Assembly: GCA_003576745.1 (NCBI GenBank)
Contig: QEVR01000001.1
Coordinates: 368,180-432,179, forward strand
From: Candidatus Uhrbacteria bacterium
GTDB taxonomy: Bacteria; Patescibacteriota; Patescibacteriia; 2-12-FULL-60-25
DNA: 64,000 bases
Direction of reading: 5' to 3'
This document shows positions 23,897 to 32,561 of this stretch, piece by piece. Position 1 is the first letter of the stretch; every line of letters begins with the position of its first letter. The position numbers and the translations under genes are program-made. The notes under the pieces are model-generated. The model ran no database searches. It had not been told where the DNA came from and was given only the letters and a program-made list of their open reading frames with translations.

Positions 23897-23972
23897 GGTT
23901 GCGTGATTGCGTAGGGGGAAGAGTAGGAAGCATAATTCTCCCCGAACCCTTTGCCCTGGCCTGCAGTATTCC
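23897..23972 (+). repeat. Mosaic palindromic intergenic repeat, copy 6 (short)
   Basis: The shortest copy: GGGTTGCGTGATTGCGTAGG, then the core hairpin with an internal GAGTAGGAAG insert and CATAATTCTCCCCGAACCC, then CCTTTGCCCTGG. It shows that the core hairpin with a few flanking words is the minimal unit. Confidence 0.85.
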
Positions 23973-23977
23973 AAAAA

Positions 23978-24784
23978 ATGTTTAACGAAATTTTCCGCGG
24001 ACTTGTCCTGGGTCTTCTTCAGGGAATAACTGAATTTTTTCCCGTGTCATCGAGCGGGCATCTGATTTTGGTTCCACGCTTGTTCGGCTGGGATGATCAG
24101 GGTCTTGCTTTTGACACGGTTCTTCACCTCGGAACGCTCACGGCGCTTGTCTGGGTTTTTTGGAAAGATATCGTCGATTCCTTGAAGGGTACATTCGTCC
24201 AACGGGACAAAGCATCCGCGAGACTCGTTTTGATGGTCATTCTCGCCGCCATACCCGGCGTCGTGTTCGGTGGGTTGTTCGGAAGAGCGATTGAATCGTT
24301 TACGAGAGGACCGCTGTTCGTTGCCCTTGGACTTTTTTTTTGGGGCTTTGTGCTGTTTGCCGCAGACAGATACGCACAGTCGCGCAAACACGGCATCCGC
24401 GAACTCTCAGATATGCGCTGGATACAAGTGATTGTCGTCGGATTCGCTCAAGCTATTGCATTATTTCCGGGTACATCACGTTCGGGTATCACCATTAGCG
24501 CCGGGTTATTCGGCGGCTTGCAGCGTGAACTGGCGGTCCGATTTTCTTTTTTGGTCAGCATCCCTACGGTCGCCGCGGCAGGTGCGTATGGCGCGTACCA
24601 GCTGGCGCAAACGGGGACGACGTCTTTCGGTATGACGGAATTAATAGTAGGATTTGTTACAGCGGCGGCCTCCGGCGTATGGGCGATCAGGTTTCTGCTT
24701 TCCTATGTTTCGAAAAAGAATTTCAATGTTTTCGTTCTCTATCGCATCGTCCTCGCGGTCGTTGTTCTCGCGATCGTGCGTTAG
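23978..24784 (+). CDS. uppP: Undecaprenyl-diphosphate phosphatase
   Basis: 268 aa, about eight membrane helices. UppP (BacA) recycles undecaprenyl diphosphate to the monophosphate, the lipid carrier used by MraY and the WecA-like enzyme. Seen: LLQGITEFFPVSSSGHLIL at 14-32 (the Glu/Ser/His motif of the active site) and FPGTSRSGITISAGLFGG (the second motif with the catalytic Arg). Start ATG 23978 follows the short repeat; an upstream start would be inside the repeat. The carboxypeptidase reading frame begins 59 nt before the uppP stop, so the two are coupled. Confidence 0.96.
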   Translation: MFNEIFRGLVLGLLQGITEFFPVSSSGHLILVPRLFGWDDQGLAFDTVLHLGTLTALVWVFWKDIVDSLKGTFVQRDKASARLVLMVILAAIPGVVFGGLFGRAIESFTRGPLFVALGLFFWGFVLFAADRYAQSRKHGIRELSDMRWIQVIVVGFAQAIALFPGTSRSGITISAGLFGGLQRELAVRFSFLVSIPTVAAAGAYGAYQLAQTGTTSFGMTELIVGFVTAAASGVWAIRFLLSYVSKKNFNVFVLYRIVLAVVVLAIVR

Positions 24785-26246
24785 AAATCGTCGTGCGTTC
24801 CGCGTTATCCTGCTGGTCGCCATGTTCGGATCCGCGGCTTTCGGCGCGCCTGCTTTTGCAGCCAGCGTGTCCATTCCGCAGCTTAAGGCGGGAGCGGCCG
24901 ATCCGCCTCTCGATACCGCGTCTCTTGCCGCGGTGATCGTCGTGGACACTGCTTCCGGAAAAACGCTGTATAAGATGAATCCGGACAAGCAATGGCCGGC
25001 AGCCAGCTTAACGAAACTCATGACGGCGAGAGTTTTCACCTCCACGCCCACGAACTGGAATGCGACGGGGAATATTTTGAACTCGGACGAGGTTGGCGGC
25101 GGACGTCTGCGCGTGCCTGTGGGAACCACTATGTCGATTCGGGATCTCCTGTATTCGGCTATCGTCGGTTCTGCGAATAATGCCGCGAACGCTCTTGCGC
25201 GGCTGTATAACGGAAAAGGCGCGAACGCTTTTGTTCAGAGTATGAATGAGTTTGCGGCCGCATTCGGATTGAATCGTACGAAATTTTATGATGCCTCCGG
25301 CATGAATCCTGCCAATACCGTAACGGCCTATGACGTTGCAGTTCTTCTGCAGGAAACCGCGCGTTCCGAGGAAACCGTGAAAGCGATGATGACGGCGCAA
25401 TATTCCTTTGCGACACGATCGCCGGTGGAACGAAAGAATATCAAGAATACTAACGATCTCCTTTTTATCGAACCGGAGGTATTGGTAAGCGCGGGAAAAA
25501 CTGGATATCTGGAAGAGTCCAGATATAATTATGCCGTTCGTGTAAAGCCTTCCGATACGTCCGCCATGAACGGCGGAGAGCTGGTCGTCGTGATTTTTGG
25601 CGCGCCGTCGCGGCCGGATTCCGTTCACGCAGCCGTCATTCTTGCAAAATGGGCATGGGAAAATTTCGAATGGAAGTCCTTAGATGCGCCTGTGAAGCTC
25701 GGGGGAAATTATCTCATGGGCGATCGGAATGAAGACATTCGCGAGCTGCAGAAATTCTTAAACGCGGAGGGCGTGAATATCGCAAAACGCGGTCCTGGGT
25801 CGCCCGGGCAGGAAACAGCCTTCTTCGGCGCGCTCACTCGGGATGCTCTTAAACGGTTTCAGGAAGCGCATCGAACGGACATTTTAGATCCCTACGGTCA
25901 CACGGAAGCGTCAGGGTATCTTGATTTCGCCACGCGGGCGTTTATCCACGAATACAAACCAAAGCCGGAGCCGGCCGCATCGGCTGGCATTCTCTCCCGC
26001 CCTTTGAGTCCCGGGGACATCAGTGAGGAGGTGCGTATCCTCCAGGAAATCCTTTCCCGGGATCCGGATGTGTATCCCGAACGCCTTGTCACGGGATTTT
26101 ACGGGCCGCTGACCATACAGGCCGTACAGCGTTTTCAAATGAAGCACAGTATCGTAACAACTGCCGGCGCGCCGGGTTATGGATATGTTGGACCTGGGAC
26201 GAGGGCAAAATTGAACCAGCTTTATGGGGGAGTCGGGAGTAGGTAG
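24726..26246 (+). CDS. Secreted D-alanyl-D-alanine carboxypeptidase (S11) with two peptidoglycan-binding domains
   Basis: 506 aa if ATG 24726 is used, overlapping uppP by 59 nt. Hydrophobic signal RVILLVAMFGSAAFGAPAFA at about 25-44 directs export; the basic stretch before it is long, so the start is uncertain. Catalytic motifs of the S11 family: SxxK in AASLTKLMTA, SxN in VGSANNAAN and KTG in SAGKTGYLEE. Then come two PG_binding_1 domains: NEDIRELQKFLNAEGV...TRDALKRFQEAH and SEEVRILQEILSRDPDV...LTIQAVQRFQMKH. It trims D-alanine from stem peptides outside the membrane. The last residues, GGVGSR, are encoded by the start of a mosaic repeat, which supplies the TAG stop. Confidence 0.93.
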   Translation: MFSFSIASSSRSLFSRSCVRNRRAFRVILLVAMFGSAAFGAPAFAASVSIPQLKAGAADPPLDTASLAAVIVVDTASGKTLYKMNPDKQWPAASLTKLMTARVFTSTPTNWNATGNILNSDEVGGGRLRVPVGTTMSIRDLLYSAIVGSANNAANALARLYNGKGANAFVQSMNEFAAAFGLNRTKFYDASGMNPANTVTAYDVAVLLQETARSEETVKAMMTAQYSFATRSPVERKNIKNTNDLLFIEPEVLVSAGKTGYLEESRYNYAVRVKPSDTSAMNGGELVVVIFGAPSRPDSVHAAVILAKWAWENFEWKSLDAPVKLGGNYLMGDRNEDIRELQKFLNAEGVNIAKRGPGSPGQETAFFGALTRDALKRFQEAHRTDILDPYGHTEASGYLDFATRAFIHEYKPKPEPAASAGILSRPLSPGDISEEVRILQEILSRDPDVYPERLVTGFYGPLTIQAVQRFQMKHSIVTTAGAPGYGYVGPGTRAKLNQLYGGVGSR

Positions 26247-26450
26247 TATAGGGGTGCGTAGGACGTAGGGCGTGAGTCATGCGGTATGCGGGGGTTCGGT
26301 ATGCGCCCCGTAACCCGAACCCCATAACCAATAACCCGTAACCAGTAACCCGAGACCCGTATAACCCGAGACCCGCTCCCTTTGCCCTTTGCCCTTTGCC
26401 TTTTTGCCAATTCCTGATTGCCAAAAGCTTCCAGTTAGAACCTTCCCATT
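26225..26450 (+). repeat. Mosaic palindromic intergenic repeat, copy 7
   Basis: Begins inside the carboxypeptidase gene (GGGGGAGTCGGGAGTAGG), then GTGCGTAGGACGTAGGGCGT words and GCGGTATGCGGGGG. The mirrored half reads CCGTAACCCGAACCCCATAA, three more CCGTAACC-type words, CCCTTTGCCCTTTGCCC and TTGCCAATTCC. It ends about 20 nt before mnmA. Confidence 0.85.
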
Positions 26451-27557
26451 ATGAGCAAAAGCGTCCTTATCGGCATGAGCGGCGGCGTTGATTCCAGCGT
26501 CGCCGCGGCTTTGCTTGTAAAAACTGGGTACCGCGTGATCGGCGGCTTCATAAAAAATTGGTCTGATACGAAAGACATTTGGAGCGGCGAGTGCCGGTGG
26601 AAGGGAGATCGCCGTGATGCCATCCGCGTGGCGGCAAAGCTTGATATTCCTCTTTTGACATTCGATTTTGAGGAGGCATATCGCAAGCATGTCATCGATC
26701 CCATGTTTCGCGCATACCAGAAGGGCTCTACGCCGAATCCGGATGTACTATGCAATCAGGAAATCAAATTCGGACTCTTTTTTCATGAAGCCCGTCGGCT
26801 GAAGATTGACTATATTGCAACGGGTCATTATGCGCGCGTCAGGACAGATCGGGACGGCATCGCGCATCTCTTGCGCGGACGCGATCCCGATAAAGACCAG
26901 AGTTATTTTTTGCATCGCGTCCAGCAGAAGGCATTGGCGCGGACGCTGTTTCCCGTCGGGGCGCTGAAAAAGCCGGATGTCCGGAAGATCGCCCGCTCAC
27001 TCGGTCTCGCGACGGCGGAGAAAAAGGAGAGCATGGGTATCTGTTTTATCGGCAAACAGGATATGAAGGATTTTCTTCGGACGCGGATTCCGTCCAGGCC
27101 GGGCTCTGTTACGGATCCGAACGGGCTCGTCATCGGCGCGCATGACGGCCTGGACGGCGTTACCATCGGCCAACGGCACGGATTTCAGGCCAAGGGCGGC
27201 CCGTGGTATGCGGCCGCAAAAGATCCCGTCTCGAACTGTCTTGTTGTCGTCCCAAATCGCGAACATCCATTGCTGTATGTGCGGAACGCTCGCATCGGTG
27301 ATCCCCACTGGGTCACGGGACGGGCGCCTGCATCTGATCGCGGTATTTCCTGCGCAGTCCGTTATCGTCAGAAAGACGTTCCCGTCACGATCGATCTACG
27401 CGCAAAGAAGATGGACATTCAATTTCAGAAACCTGTTTTTGCCGTTGCACCCGGACAGTCCGCGGTGTTTTACAAAGGCCAGGAATGTTTGGGCGGAGGG
27501 ATTATCGAGAGGACGAGTCCGGAGGCCGGGGGAAAGGACGTGGGACGTGGTGCGTAG
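26451..27557 (+). CDS. mnmA: tRNA-specific 2-thiouridylase
   Basis: 368 aa. MnmA activates U34 of tRNA-Lys/Glu/Gln with ATP and adds sulfur from a relay protein. Seen: P-loop GMSGGVDSSVAAALL at 8-22, the catalytic cysteines in PNPDVLCNQEIKFG and MGICFIGKQ, DYIATGHYARV, and KDQSYFLHRV. The C-terminal beta-barrel is present. The extreme C-terminus (EAGGKDVGRGA) is translated from the start of the next mosaic repeat and has no family counterpart. Upstream is another full repeat, so the gene stands alone between two copies. Confidence 0.95.
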   Translation: MSKSVLIGMSGGVDSSVAAALLVKTGYRVIGGFIKNWSDTKDIWSGECRWKGDRRDAIRVAAKLDIPLLTFDFEEAYRKHVIDPMFRAYQKGSTPNPDVLCNQEIKFGLFFHEARRLKIDYIATGHYARVRTDRDGIAHLLRGRDPDKDQSYFLHRVQQKALARTLFPVGALKKPDVRKIARSLGLATAEKKESMGICFIGKQDMKDFLRTRIPSRPGSVTDPNGLVIGAHDGLDGVTIGQRHGFQAKGGPWYAAAKDPVSNCLVVVPNREHPLLYVRNARIGDPHWVTGRAPASDRGISCAVRYRQKDVPVTIDLRAKKMDIQFQKPVFAVAPGQSAVFYKGQECLGGGIIERTSPEAGGKDVGRGA

Positions 27558-27705
27558 GGTGAGGAACGGGATGTAGGGAGTGGGAAGTAGGGTTGCGTGG
27601 CTGCGTAGGCTATGGGCCATGCGCCGTGAGCCTTGCGCCCCGAGCCCCGAAACCCGTTCCCTCAAGCGCCTCTCCAAAAGATAGACGTAGGCTTCCGCAT
27701 CGGCT
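27535..27705 (+). repeat. Mosaic palindromic intergenic repeat, copy 8
   Basis: Starts in the mnmA coding end (GGACGTGGGACGTGGTGCGT, TAG), then GTAGGGAGTGGGAAGTAGGG, TTGCGTGGCTGCGTAGG, GGCCATGCGCCGTGAGCC and GCCCCGAGCCCCGAAACCCG words. It lacks the core hairpin. Confidence 0.75.
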
Positions 27706-27720
27706 ACGCTTTTCGCCAAT

Positions 27721-28503
27721 ATGGCGCGTTCACCCCGTCTGGAGTGGATTTCGGTGATTTATCTTGTGCTCTTCGTTCTGGCTATTTTATCCCCGAGCCT
27801 TGTCCGAAATGATTATTTCGGCCTTCCGGAGGACCGCATTGAAGAACTTCTGATTTTTTTGTTCGGTATTGCCGGTCTGGCGACCTTTTCGTTGTACGAG
27901 CGAGTGATGGAGCGGAGAGAACGGGAACGCGACGAAGCATTGAGCGATCGCGACAAGGCTCGGAAAGAGCTTGTCTCCTCGTACGAGTATATCGGAGCCA
28001 TCAATCGACAGATTGACGCGCTTAAAAAGCTTGCAAATGAAACGGCCGTCTCGCTTGTGGAAGCAGACAGGATCAAAAAGGGCATTTTCCAATCTCTCGC
28101 CGCGGGTGCGGCGGCGCTTATGCGCGCGGATCATTGCGAGCTTCGCGTTGTCGCATTGGATAAGCTGCGGACACTCAAGGAATTTCGTTTGGAGACCGCG
28201 GATCCGCTTCGGGTATCGAATCGAGACCTTTTAACCGTACACGAGCATGAGCGTTCGCACTGCTTTGTGCGCGGAGAGGACGGAAGGGAAATATTGGTCG
28301 TCCCGTCGGACCGGAAGGATTCAACCTGCAAAACCTTCATGCTCCTATCAACGTCGGTTGACACTGTGCCCGAGGTCGATCCCGGTCTGCTCAAAGTCTA
28401 TGCGAATCAGGCAGAAGTGTTGTATCGTGTGCTCGCTTCGAAAGGGTCTCGCATCCGCGAGGAGGATCGCTCGGAGTCGGAGCTTCTCGCCGCAGAAGCA
28501 TGA
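27721..28503 (+). CDS. Membrane-anchored coiled-coil protein of unknown function
   Basis: 260 aa. Two N-terminal membrane helices: WISVIYLVLFVLAILSPSL (9-27) and ELLIFLFGIAGLATFSLY (42-59), then a charged coiled coil of about 50 residues (RVMERRERERDEALSDRDKA), then a soluble alpha/beta domain with ALMRADHCELRVVALDKL and KTFMLLSTSVDTVPEVDPG, reminiscent of a GAF-type sensor domain. No catalytic motif. I do not know a named family. It precedes alaS by about 50 nt. A membrane-tethered sensor or scaffold would fit the architecture, but this is inference from shape only. Confidence 0.7.
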   Translation: MARSPRLEWISVIYLVLFVLAILSPSLVRNDYFGLPEDRIEELLIFLFGIAGLATFSLYERVMERRERERDEALSDRDKARKELVSSYEYIGAINRQIDALKKLANETAVSLVEADRIKKGIFQSLAAGAAALMRADHCELRVVALDKLRTLKEFRLETADPLRVSNRDLLTVHEHERSHCFVRGEDGREILVVPSDRKDSTCKTFMLLSTSVDTVPEVDPGLLKVYANQAEVLYRVLASKGSRIREEDRSESELLAAEA

Positions 28504-28540
28504 TCATGAATACGCATCCGCTTATCTTTTCGTATCGTTT

Positions 28541-28548
28541 GTTATTCT
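28541..28548 (+). promoter_or_regulatory. Extended -10 (TGTTATTCT, from base 28540) before alaS
   Basis: TGT followed by TATTCT, only 3 nt before the alaS ATG, so the transcript would start at or just inside the start codon region. No Shine-Dalgarno. Confidence 0.45.
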
Positions 28549-28551
28549 CTT

Positions 28552-30423
28552 ATGACTGTTCACGACCTGCGTCAAAAATTTCTCGACTTCTTTAAAGAGA
28601 AGGGGCATTCGATTATTCCGTCGGCATCGCTCCTGCCGGAAAATGACCCCAGCGTCTTGTTTACCACGGCAGGTATGCAGCCACTTGTCCCGTACTTGAA
28701 AGGACAAGCACATCCCATGGGAAAAAGGCTTGCAGACGTGCAGAAATGTCTTCGGACCGATGATATCGATGAGGTGGGGGACAACCGGCATCTCACGTTT
28801 TTCGAAATGCTCGGCAATTGGTCGCTTGGCGACTATTTTAAAGAGGAGGCGATCGGCTGGTCCTTTGAATTCTTGACGGATCGTCGTTGGCTCGACATTG
28901 ATCCGAAAAAGCTTTATGTCACGATTTTCGAGGGGGATAACGATGCTCCTCGCGATGAGGAATCCATGGGTATATGGCAGGCGCAGTTCGAAACGCAGGG
29001 AATTGCGGCGAATATCGGAGAAGCCGGAAAAGACGAGCCAGCATCTGGAACGGAGGGTCCGCGCATCTTTTTGTATGGCAAGGAAAAAAACTGGTGGCCC
29101 GGCGCGAAGACAAAAGGTCTATGCGGCCCGGACACAGAGATCTTTTACGATACCGGGAGACCGCATGACCGGTCATATGGCGAAGTGTGCCATCCAAACT
29201 GCGACTGCGGCCGCTATGTCGAAATTTGGAACAATGTCTTCATGCAATTCAACCGCGCGGAGGAAGGCGGCTCGCTTGAAATTCTTCCGAACAAGAACGT
29301 GGATACCGGCATGGGGCTCGAGCGAACGGCAGCCGTCATATCAGGGAAAACGACCGTGTTCGATCTGGAGGTTTTTCAAACGATCTTCCGCGGCTTGGAA
29401 CAACTGAGCGGGAAGGTTTATGGCTCGGATGAGGATATCGATCGTTCCATGAGAATTATCGCAGACCATGTCCGCGCGTCCGTGTTCGCGATCGCTGACG
29501 GCGCTGTTCCGTCGAATGTTCAGGCTGGATATGTCGTGCGCCGGCTCATTCGTCGCGCCATACGCGAAGGGCATACGCTTGGGATCAACGGCCTCTTTTT
29601 GCAGACCGTCGCGAATGTCGTCATCGGAGAGTTCGGCGTGTTCTATTCTGCACTCGAAACGAAACGGCAGGAAGTCCTTGATGCGCTAAAAGAAGAGGAA
29701 ACGAAATTCCGCGAGACGCTGGAGAAAGGCATGAGAGAACTTGAGAAAATGATGAAGGGCGGGGATATGACGGGGGAAAAAGCTTTTATTCTGTATTCTA
29801 CATACGGGTTTCCGGTGGAATTAACGGAAGAGCTTGTGAAAGAGCACGGCCAGCATGTGGACCGTTTGCGTTTTCAAGAGGAGTTCAAGAGGCATCAGGA
29901 GCTTTCCCGCACAGCTTCAGCGGGCATGTTCAAGGGCGGTTTGGCCGATGATTCCGCGGAGACCGTGCGTCTCCATACCGCGACACATCTTCTGCATCAG
30001 GCTCTGCGGAATGTTCTCGGAGACCATGTGGGACAGCGCGGTTCGAATATTACGAAGGATCGGCTTCGATTCGATTTTTCACATCCACAAAAAATGACGC
30101 CTGAAGAAATACAAAAGGTCGAGGATCAGGTAAATGACGTCATTCGCCGTGATCTTCCCGTTCGATTCGAAATTATGGATATGGACGAAGCCAAGAAGGT
30201 CGGGGCGCTCGGATTTTTCGAAGACAGATACGCGCGGATGGGAGGTAAGATTAAGGTGTATTTCGTCGGAGACGAAGAACGGGGATACTTCAGCAAGGAA
30301 ATCTGCGGGGGGCCGCATGTCCGTCGTACCGCGGAGCTTGGATTATTCAAGATTCAAAAAGAAGAGGCCTCTTCGGCAGGCGTTCGAAGGATTAAGGCCG
30401 TCGTAATGGATTCCGGCGCCTAG
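28552..30423 (+). CDS. alaS: Alanyl-tRNA synthetase, short CPR form
   Basis: 623 aa against about 875 in E. coli. Charges tRNA-Ala. Seen: N-terminal class II core with FTTAGMQPLVPYLKG, RHLTFFEMLGNWSLGDYF and GMGLERTAAV; tRNA-binding helices; editing domain with HTATHLLHQAL and the CGGPHV zinc/editing motif. The protein stops at RIKAVVMDSGA, the end of the editing domain, so the DHHA1-type oligomerisation and C-Ala domain is absent. The enzyme is then likely monomeric. Nothing suggests a frameshift: the stop is followed by a promoter for infA. Short AlaRS forms of this kind are known from reduced genomes. Confidence 0.95.
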   Translation: MTVHDLRQKFLDFFKEKGHSIIPSASLLPENDPSVLFTTAGMQPLVPYLKGQAHPMGKRLADVQKCLRTDDIDEVGDNRHLTFFEMLGNWSLGDYFKEEAIGWSFEFLTDRRWLDIDPKKLYVTIFEGDNDAPRDEESMGIWQAQFETQGIAANIGEAGKDEPASGTEGPRIFLYGKEKNWWPGAKTKGLCGPDTEIFYDTGRPHDRSYGEVCHPNCDCGRYVEIWNNVFMQFNRAEEGGSLEILPNKNVDTGMGLERTAAVISGKTTVFDLEVFQTIFRGLEQLSGKVYGSDEDIDRSMRIIADHVRASVFAIADGAVPSNVQAGYVVRRLIRRAIREGHTLGINGLFLQTVANVVIGEFGVFYSALETKRQEVLDALKEEETKFRETLEKGMRELEKMMKGGDMTGEKAFILYSTYGFPVELTEELVKEHGQHVDRLRFQEEFKRHQELSRTASAGMFKGGLADDSAETVRLHTATHLLHQALRNVLGDHVGQRGSNITKDRLRFDFSHPQKMTPEEIQKVEDQVNDVIRRDLPVRFEIMDMDEAKKVGALGFFEDRYARMGGKIKVYFVGDEERGYFSKEICGGPHVRRTAELGLFKIQKEEASSAGVRRIKAVVMDSGA

Positions 30424-30433
30424 GAAAATTCGC

Positions 30434-30462
30434 TTGACCTTCCTACGCATGCCCTGTAACAT
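30434..30462 (+). promoter_or_regulatory. Promoter of the infA-ribosomal protein operon (TTGACC-17-TAACAT)
   Basis: -35 TTGACC at 30434-30439, 17 nt spacer, -10 TAACAT at 30457-30462. A leader of about 80 nt follows and contains GGAG 8 nt before the infA ATG, so this operon uses a normal leader. Confidence 0.65.
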
Positions 30463-30549
30463 TCGCCAAATCGCATGTGGATAATCATACGTCACGCATA
30501 AACTTGAGCCAGAAATTCATGGTATTTACGATCATGTTGGAGAAATCCT

Positions 30550-30780
30550 ATGTCAGAGGGTAAGGCGTCAACAAAGGATTTTTTGGTCGTAAAGGGAGTG
30601 GTAGAGGAAAATCTGCCCGCAACTTCTTTCCGCGTAAAATTGGAGAATGGGCAGGATATTTTGTGTCATTTGGCCGGAAAATTACGGAAACACCGCATTC
30701 GGTTGACCCCCGGGGACGAGGTGAACGTGGAGATCAGCCCCTATGATTTGACAAAAGGGAGGATTATTTATAGATTCTAG
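30550..30780 (+). CDS. infA: Translation initiation factor IF-1
   Basis: 76 aa, one OB-fold domain that binds the 30S A site with IF-2 and IF-3. Seen: [59 protein letters not shown]. Slightly extended N-terminus ([10 protein letters not shown]). GGAG upstream of ATG (TTGGAGAAATCCT) is one of the few clear ribosome sites among the core genes. First gene of the operon; rpmJ follows after 123 nt, the order infA-rpmJ-rpsM-rpsK-rpsD-rpoA-rplQ being that of most bacteria. Confidence 0.96.
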   Translation: MSEGKASTKDFLVVKGVVEENLPATSFRVKLENGQDILCHLAGKLRKHRIRLTPGDEVNVEISPYDLTKGRIIYRF

Positions 30781-30903
30781 GCCCTGTAGAGCCAATTTCG
30801 CCCGTCGCACGCCGCTCGTCGTTTCACCCCGTAAACGAAGGCCGGCGCGCGGCGGTCGAACGACTTCCTTCGGGAAGGCGACATGCCGCCAACAGGATGA
30901 AGT

Positions 30904-31020
30904 ATGAAAGTACGATCATCGGTCAAAAAGATGTGCCGAGACTGCCAGGTGATACGCCGGAAAGGCCGAGTCGTCGTTATTTGTAAAAAGAATCCGAAAC
31001 ATAAACAGCGACAGGGCTGA
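30904..31020 (+). CDS. rpmJ: Ribosomal protein bL36
   Basis: 38 aa: [20 protein letters not shown], then [18 protein letters not shown]. The three cysteines and one histidine (C-x2-C-x12-C-x5-H) form the zinc-binding type of bL36 in the 50S subunit. It lies exactly between infA and rpsM as expected. The 123 nt upstream of it (30781-30903) hold no gene but can form GC-rich stems (CCTTCGGGAAGG). Confidence 0.95.
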   Translation: MKVRSSVKKMCRDCQVIRRKGRVVVICKKNPKHKQRQG

Positions 31021-31029
31021 AGCTCAGAT

Positions 31030-31061
31030 TGTCGTCGATGAACCGATACACGGCGACGACA
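31030..31061 (+). promoter_or_regulatory. Hairpin in the rpsM leader
   Basis: A perfect 8 bp stem, TGTCGTCG with CGACGACA, loop of 16 nt, lying in a 110 nt gap between rpmJ and rpsM. The position matches that of the S4-binding regulatory RNA of the alpha operon in other bacteria; a similar role is only a hypothesis. Confidence 0.45.
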
Positions 31062-31130
31062 GGAACGGATGACCAGCCTCCATACGACACAGTCTATAAC
31101 TTAACCCGGCTGAACGGTCCCTCATACACT

Positions 31131-31520
31131 ATGGCACGCATTGCGGGAGTTACGCTCCCGGCACAAAAGCGCATCGACATTGCGCTCACATACATCCACG
31201 GCATTGGCCGCATCACCGCGATGAAACTCATCGCGGCGACCGGCATTGACGGCAGTATTCGCGTAAAAGACATGAGTGAAGAAGATGCGGAGAAAATCCG
31301 CCAGGCGCTTCGCGATCTTGGCATAAAACTGGAAGGCGATCTTCGCCGCGAGGTTATGGGAAACGTCAAGCGTTTGAAGGAAATTCAATCGTATCGCGGC
31401 ATCCGACATATCAGGAAACTTCCGGCGCGCGGCCAGCGCACCAAAACGAATAGCCGAACGATTCGCGGGAATGTGCGCCGTACCATGGGATCCGGAAAGC
31501 GCAAGCTCGAAAAGACCTAA
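31131..31520 (+). CDS. rpsM: Ribosomal protein uS13
   Basis: 129 aa starting MARIAGVTLPAQKRIDIALT, the family N-terminus; in-frame upstream ATGs are in the leader. Helix-turn-helix core with YIHGIGRITAMKLI and RDLGIKLEGDLRREV, and the conserved C-terminal RGIRHIRKLPARGQRTKTNS and RTIRGNVR. It sits in the 30S head and touches P-site tRNA and uL5. It is followed 10 nt later by rpsK with AAGGA as the ribosome site. Confidence 0.96.
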   Translation: MARIAGVTLPAQKRIDIALTYIHGIGRITAMKLIAATGIDGSIRVKDMSEEDAEKIRQALRDLGIKLEGDLRREVMGNVKRLKEIQSYRGIRHIRKLPARGQRTKTNSRTIRGNVRRTMGSGKRKLEKT

Positions 31521-31530
31521 GGAATAACGT

Positions 31531-31926
31531 ATGGCAGAACAGAAACCCGTAGTTCGAAAGAAAAAAAAGGCGGCACGCCAGGTGTCGACCGGATGCGCAT
31601 ATATTCATGCTTCGTATAACAACACCATTCTTACGCTTACGGATGCGGAAGGGAATGTGTTGGCATGGGCGAGCGCGGGTCATTGTGGCTTTCGTGGCCC
31701 AAAAAAGGCAACGCCGTATGCGGCATCGGTCATCGTGAAGAATGCCATCGACAAAGTACAAAATGCCGGACTGAAAGACGTGCATGTTTTTGTGCGCGGT
31801 GTTGGACAAGGGCGAGAGAGCGCCGTTCGTAGTTTGAATGCCAATGGGTTGAATATTCTTTCTATTAAAGACGTGACGCCGATTCCGCATAATGGCTGCC
31901 GGCCGCCGCGTTCGCGCCGCGTATAA
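31531..31926 (+). CDS. rpsK: Ribosomal protein uS11
   Basis: 131 aa. Basic N-terminus (VVRKKKKAARQ), GCAYIHASYNNTILTLTDAE, NVLAWASAGHCGFRGPKKAT, and the invariant end NILSIKDVTPIPHNGCRPPR. Platform protein of the 30S subunit, neighbour of bS21 and the Shine-Dalgarno helix. rpsD begins 3 nt after the stop. AAGGA lies 7 nt before the ATG. Confidence 0.97.
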   Translation: MAEQKPVVRKKKKAARQVSTGCAYIHASYNNTILTLTDAEGNVLAWASAGHCGFRGPKKATPYAASVIVKNAIDKVQNAGLKDVHVFVRGVGQGRESAVRSLNANGLNILSIKDVTPIPHNGCRPPRSRRV

Positions 31927-31929
31927 GGT

Positions 31930-32544
31930 ATGAAGACTCGTATTACCGCAAAAGTTGCCCGAAGAGAGGGCGTAAACCTGGACGGCCGCGAAAAAATCGA
32001 CCGGATTCTTCAGCGTCGAGCGTATGCTCCGGGTGCGCACGGCCCCACATCACGCGGACGGCAGACCGACTATGGCAAGCAGCTACGAGAAAAGCAGAAG
32101 GCCAAACGCATGTACGGCCTCACCGAAAAGCAATTCTCGAATGTTTTTGCCGAAGTGACCAGGAAAAAAGGAGATACCGGCCGCATGCTGGTTCTGCTTT
32201 TGGAATCGCGTCTGGACAATGTGGTGTATCGCGCCGGCTTCGCAAAAACGCGCGCCGCAGCGCGGCAAATGGTGAATCACGCGCATTTCAACGTAAATGG
32301 CACCAAGGTGAATATTCCATCTTTCCGAACAAAGCCGGGCGATGTGATTATTGTGCGAGACAATAAGCGGAACAAAGGTCCGTGGAAGACGATCGCGGAG
32401 ACAATGAAAAATCACGAAGCGCAGTCGTGGCTCAGCGCGGATCCGTCTGCGATGTCCATTAAAATTACCGGCACGCCGACCGACGAGGAACTCAAGAAAC
32501 AGCCTTTTGATTCTAAACTCATCGTTGAGTTCTACTCACGTTAA
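31930..32544 (+). CDS. rpsD: Ribosomal protein uS4
   Basis: 204 aa, full length. Primary assembly protein of the 30S body and, in many bacteria, repressor of this operon. Seen: LDGREKIDRILQRRAYAPGA, HGPTSRGRQTDYGKQLREKQ, KAKRMYGLTEKQFSNVF, the S4 RNA-binding domain MLVLLLESRLDNVVYRAGFA and VNGTKVNIPSFRTKPGDVI. The N-terminus lacks the four-cysteine zinc cluster of some species (zinc-free type). It ends with LIVEFYSR, the normal C-terminus. Confidence 0.97.
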   Translation: MKTRITAKVARREGVNLDGREKIDRILQRRAYAPGAHGPTSRGRQTDYGKQLREKQKAKRMYGLTEKQFSNVFAEVTRKKGDTGRMLVLLLESRLDNVVYRAGFAKTRAAARQMVNHAHFNVNGTKVNIPSFRTKPGDVIIVRDNKRNKGPWKTIAETMKNHEAQSWLSADPSAMSIKITGTPTDEELKKQPFDSKLIVEFYSR

Positions 32545-32561
32545 TCCTTCATCATGTTCGT

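Noticed and set aside
31125..31130. TACACT directly before the rpsM ATG as a promoter
   Set aside because: Transcription from it would start inside the gene; rpsM is explained by the infA operon promoter.
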